From positions 124,001-188,000 of the forward strand of contig NZ_JAENHN010000037.1 in NCBI RefSeq assembly GCF_016595795.1: a stretch of 64,000 nt of DNA. The letters run 5' to 3'. Of this stretch, positions 63,620-64,000 are shown one piece after another. This stretch comes from Clostridium yunnanense (GTDB lineage Bacteria > Bacillota > Clostridia > Clostridiales > Clostridiaceae). Both the position numbers and the translations under genes were made by a program. Numbering within the stretch: position 1 is the stretch's first letter; the number at the start of each line of letters is the position of its first letter. Below the pieces are notes generated by a model, which saw only the letters and a program-made list of their open reading frames with translations, was not told the origin of the DNA and did not search any database.

Positions 63620-64000
63620 TTTTCCACCCCAATTTAATACTTAAGAGCTCTTACAAATCTTTTTACACTTAATGCAAAATTTATATGATTATAAAGTCAT
63701 TGATCTATTATTTTCTTATGTAGATTCAATGTAATAATATTAAAAAATATATTAATTAATACTAATTACAAATATAAACAGCAAACATAATTATACTATA
63801 TTTTCTATATGTTGTAAATTTTATTATTAATTAAATTATCGTTATAATCAAGTTTTACTGAAGTATAATTTATAGAATCTATTAAAATAATTTGAGATTA
63901 TATAATACATTTCGAATTAATATTACAATAATTACTTAATTGATGAAACCTATTAATTATAACTCATATATTAACACTCTTTTAAAGTTAGTACATAAAT
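63620..64000. other. Gene-free AT-rich end of window
   Basis: Very AT-rich; I see no frame, hairpin or repeat. The promoter of the 131-residue gene should be at its left end. Confidence 0.5.

Overview
The window looks like the chromosome of a low-GC, endospore-forming Clostridium (sensu stricto). The sequence is strongly AT-rich, Shine-Dalgarno sites are strong (GGAGG), and it carries a spore SASP gene, SpoIVFA/SpoIVFB-type proteins, a bL27 with the Prp-cleaved LQLFA leader, and a classical Firmicute block of shape, division and ribosome genes. Most genes lie on the minus strand. I saw no rRNA, tRNA, CRISPR array, prophage or transposase. Species cannot be named from sequence alone.

Layout. 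1-2.5 kb: the 5' end of a LacI-type repressor gene, divergent from a beta-phosphoglucomutase gene with an operator-like palindrome, then a DUF350 protein and ComEA. 2.7-8.7 kb: a D,D-carboxypeptidase, then minus-strand RluA-type synthase, RidA, an LCP protein, YqeK, NadD and YhbY. 8.9-28.7 kb is the conserved Firmicute core, read leftward: maf, radC, mreB, mreC, mreD, PBP2, minC, minD, minE, rodA, mgsA, spoIVFA, spoIVFB, two radical-SAM-linked genes, rng, rplU, prp, rpmA, obg. 29-41.8 kb: a SPOR-domain protein, a small membrane protein/Xre regulator pair, a heterodimeric ABC exporter next to an AraC regulator, an NlpC/P60 hydrolase, PepD, pyruvate kinase and an S1-domain protein. 42.4-45.7 kb: an unusual cassette of PspA, a Cys-rich protein and two paralogous Ser-rich membrane-anchored proteins. 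45.7-48.8 kb: csoR-copA-copZ copper efflux. 48.9-63.6 kb: YaaA, a CBS protein, a degenerate CAP-like protein, a DEDD exonuclease with a zinc ribbon, a UvrD-like/LexA-protease fusion, an M28-like peptidase, a membrane MutS homologue, a zinc-binding lipoprotein with a Zur-like box, a YhaN/YhaO-type Rad50/Mre11 pair, SASP and small unknowns.

The two most novel-looking signals are these. (1) Between genes there are families of hairpin elements: a ~95-bp family with GATGTACCACTTC-type ends (seven copies, paired changes in stems, one copy inserted inside another repeat); a ~190-bp element lying 5' of four minus-strand genes or operons and, in three copies, ending in a terminator-like hairpin; and two smaller families. 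(2) Two protein systems: the Ser-rich/PspA/Cys-rich cassette, and the SF1-helicase-like/S24 autoprotease fusion whose cleavage and catalytic spacing matches LexA exactly while its Walker B motif is degenerate.

Limits: all calls come from reading the sequence; no database, folding or alignment program was run. Some start codons were moved from the longest frame to a codon with a proper ribosome-binding site.
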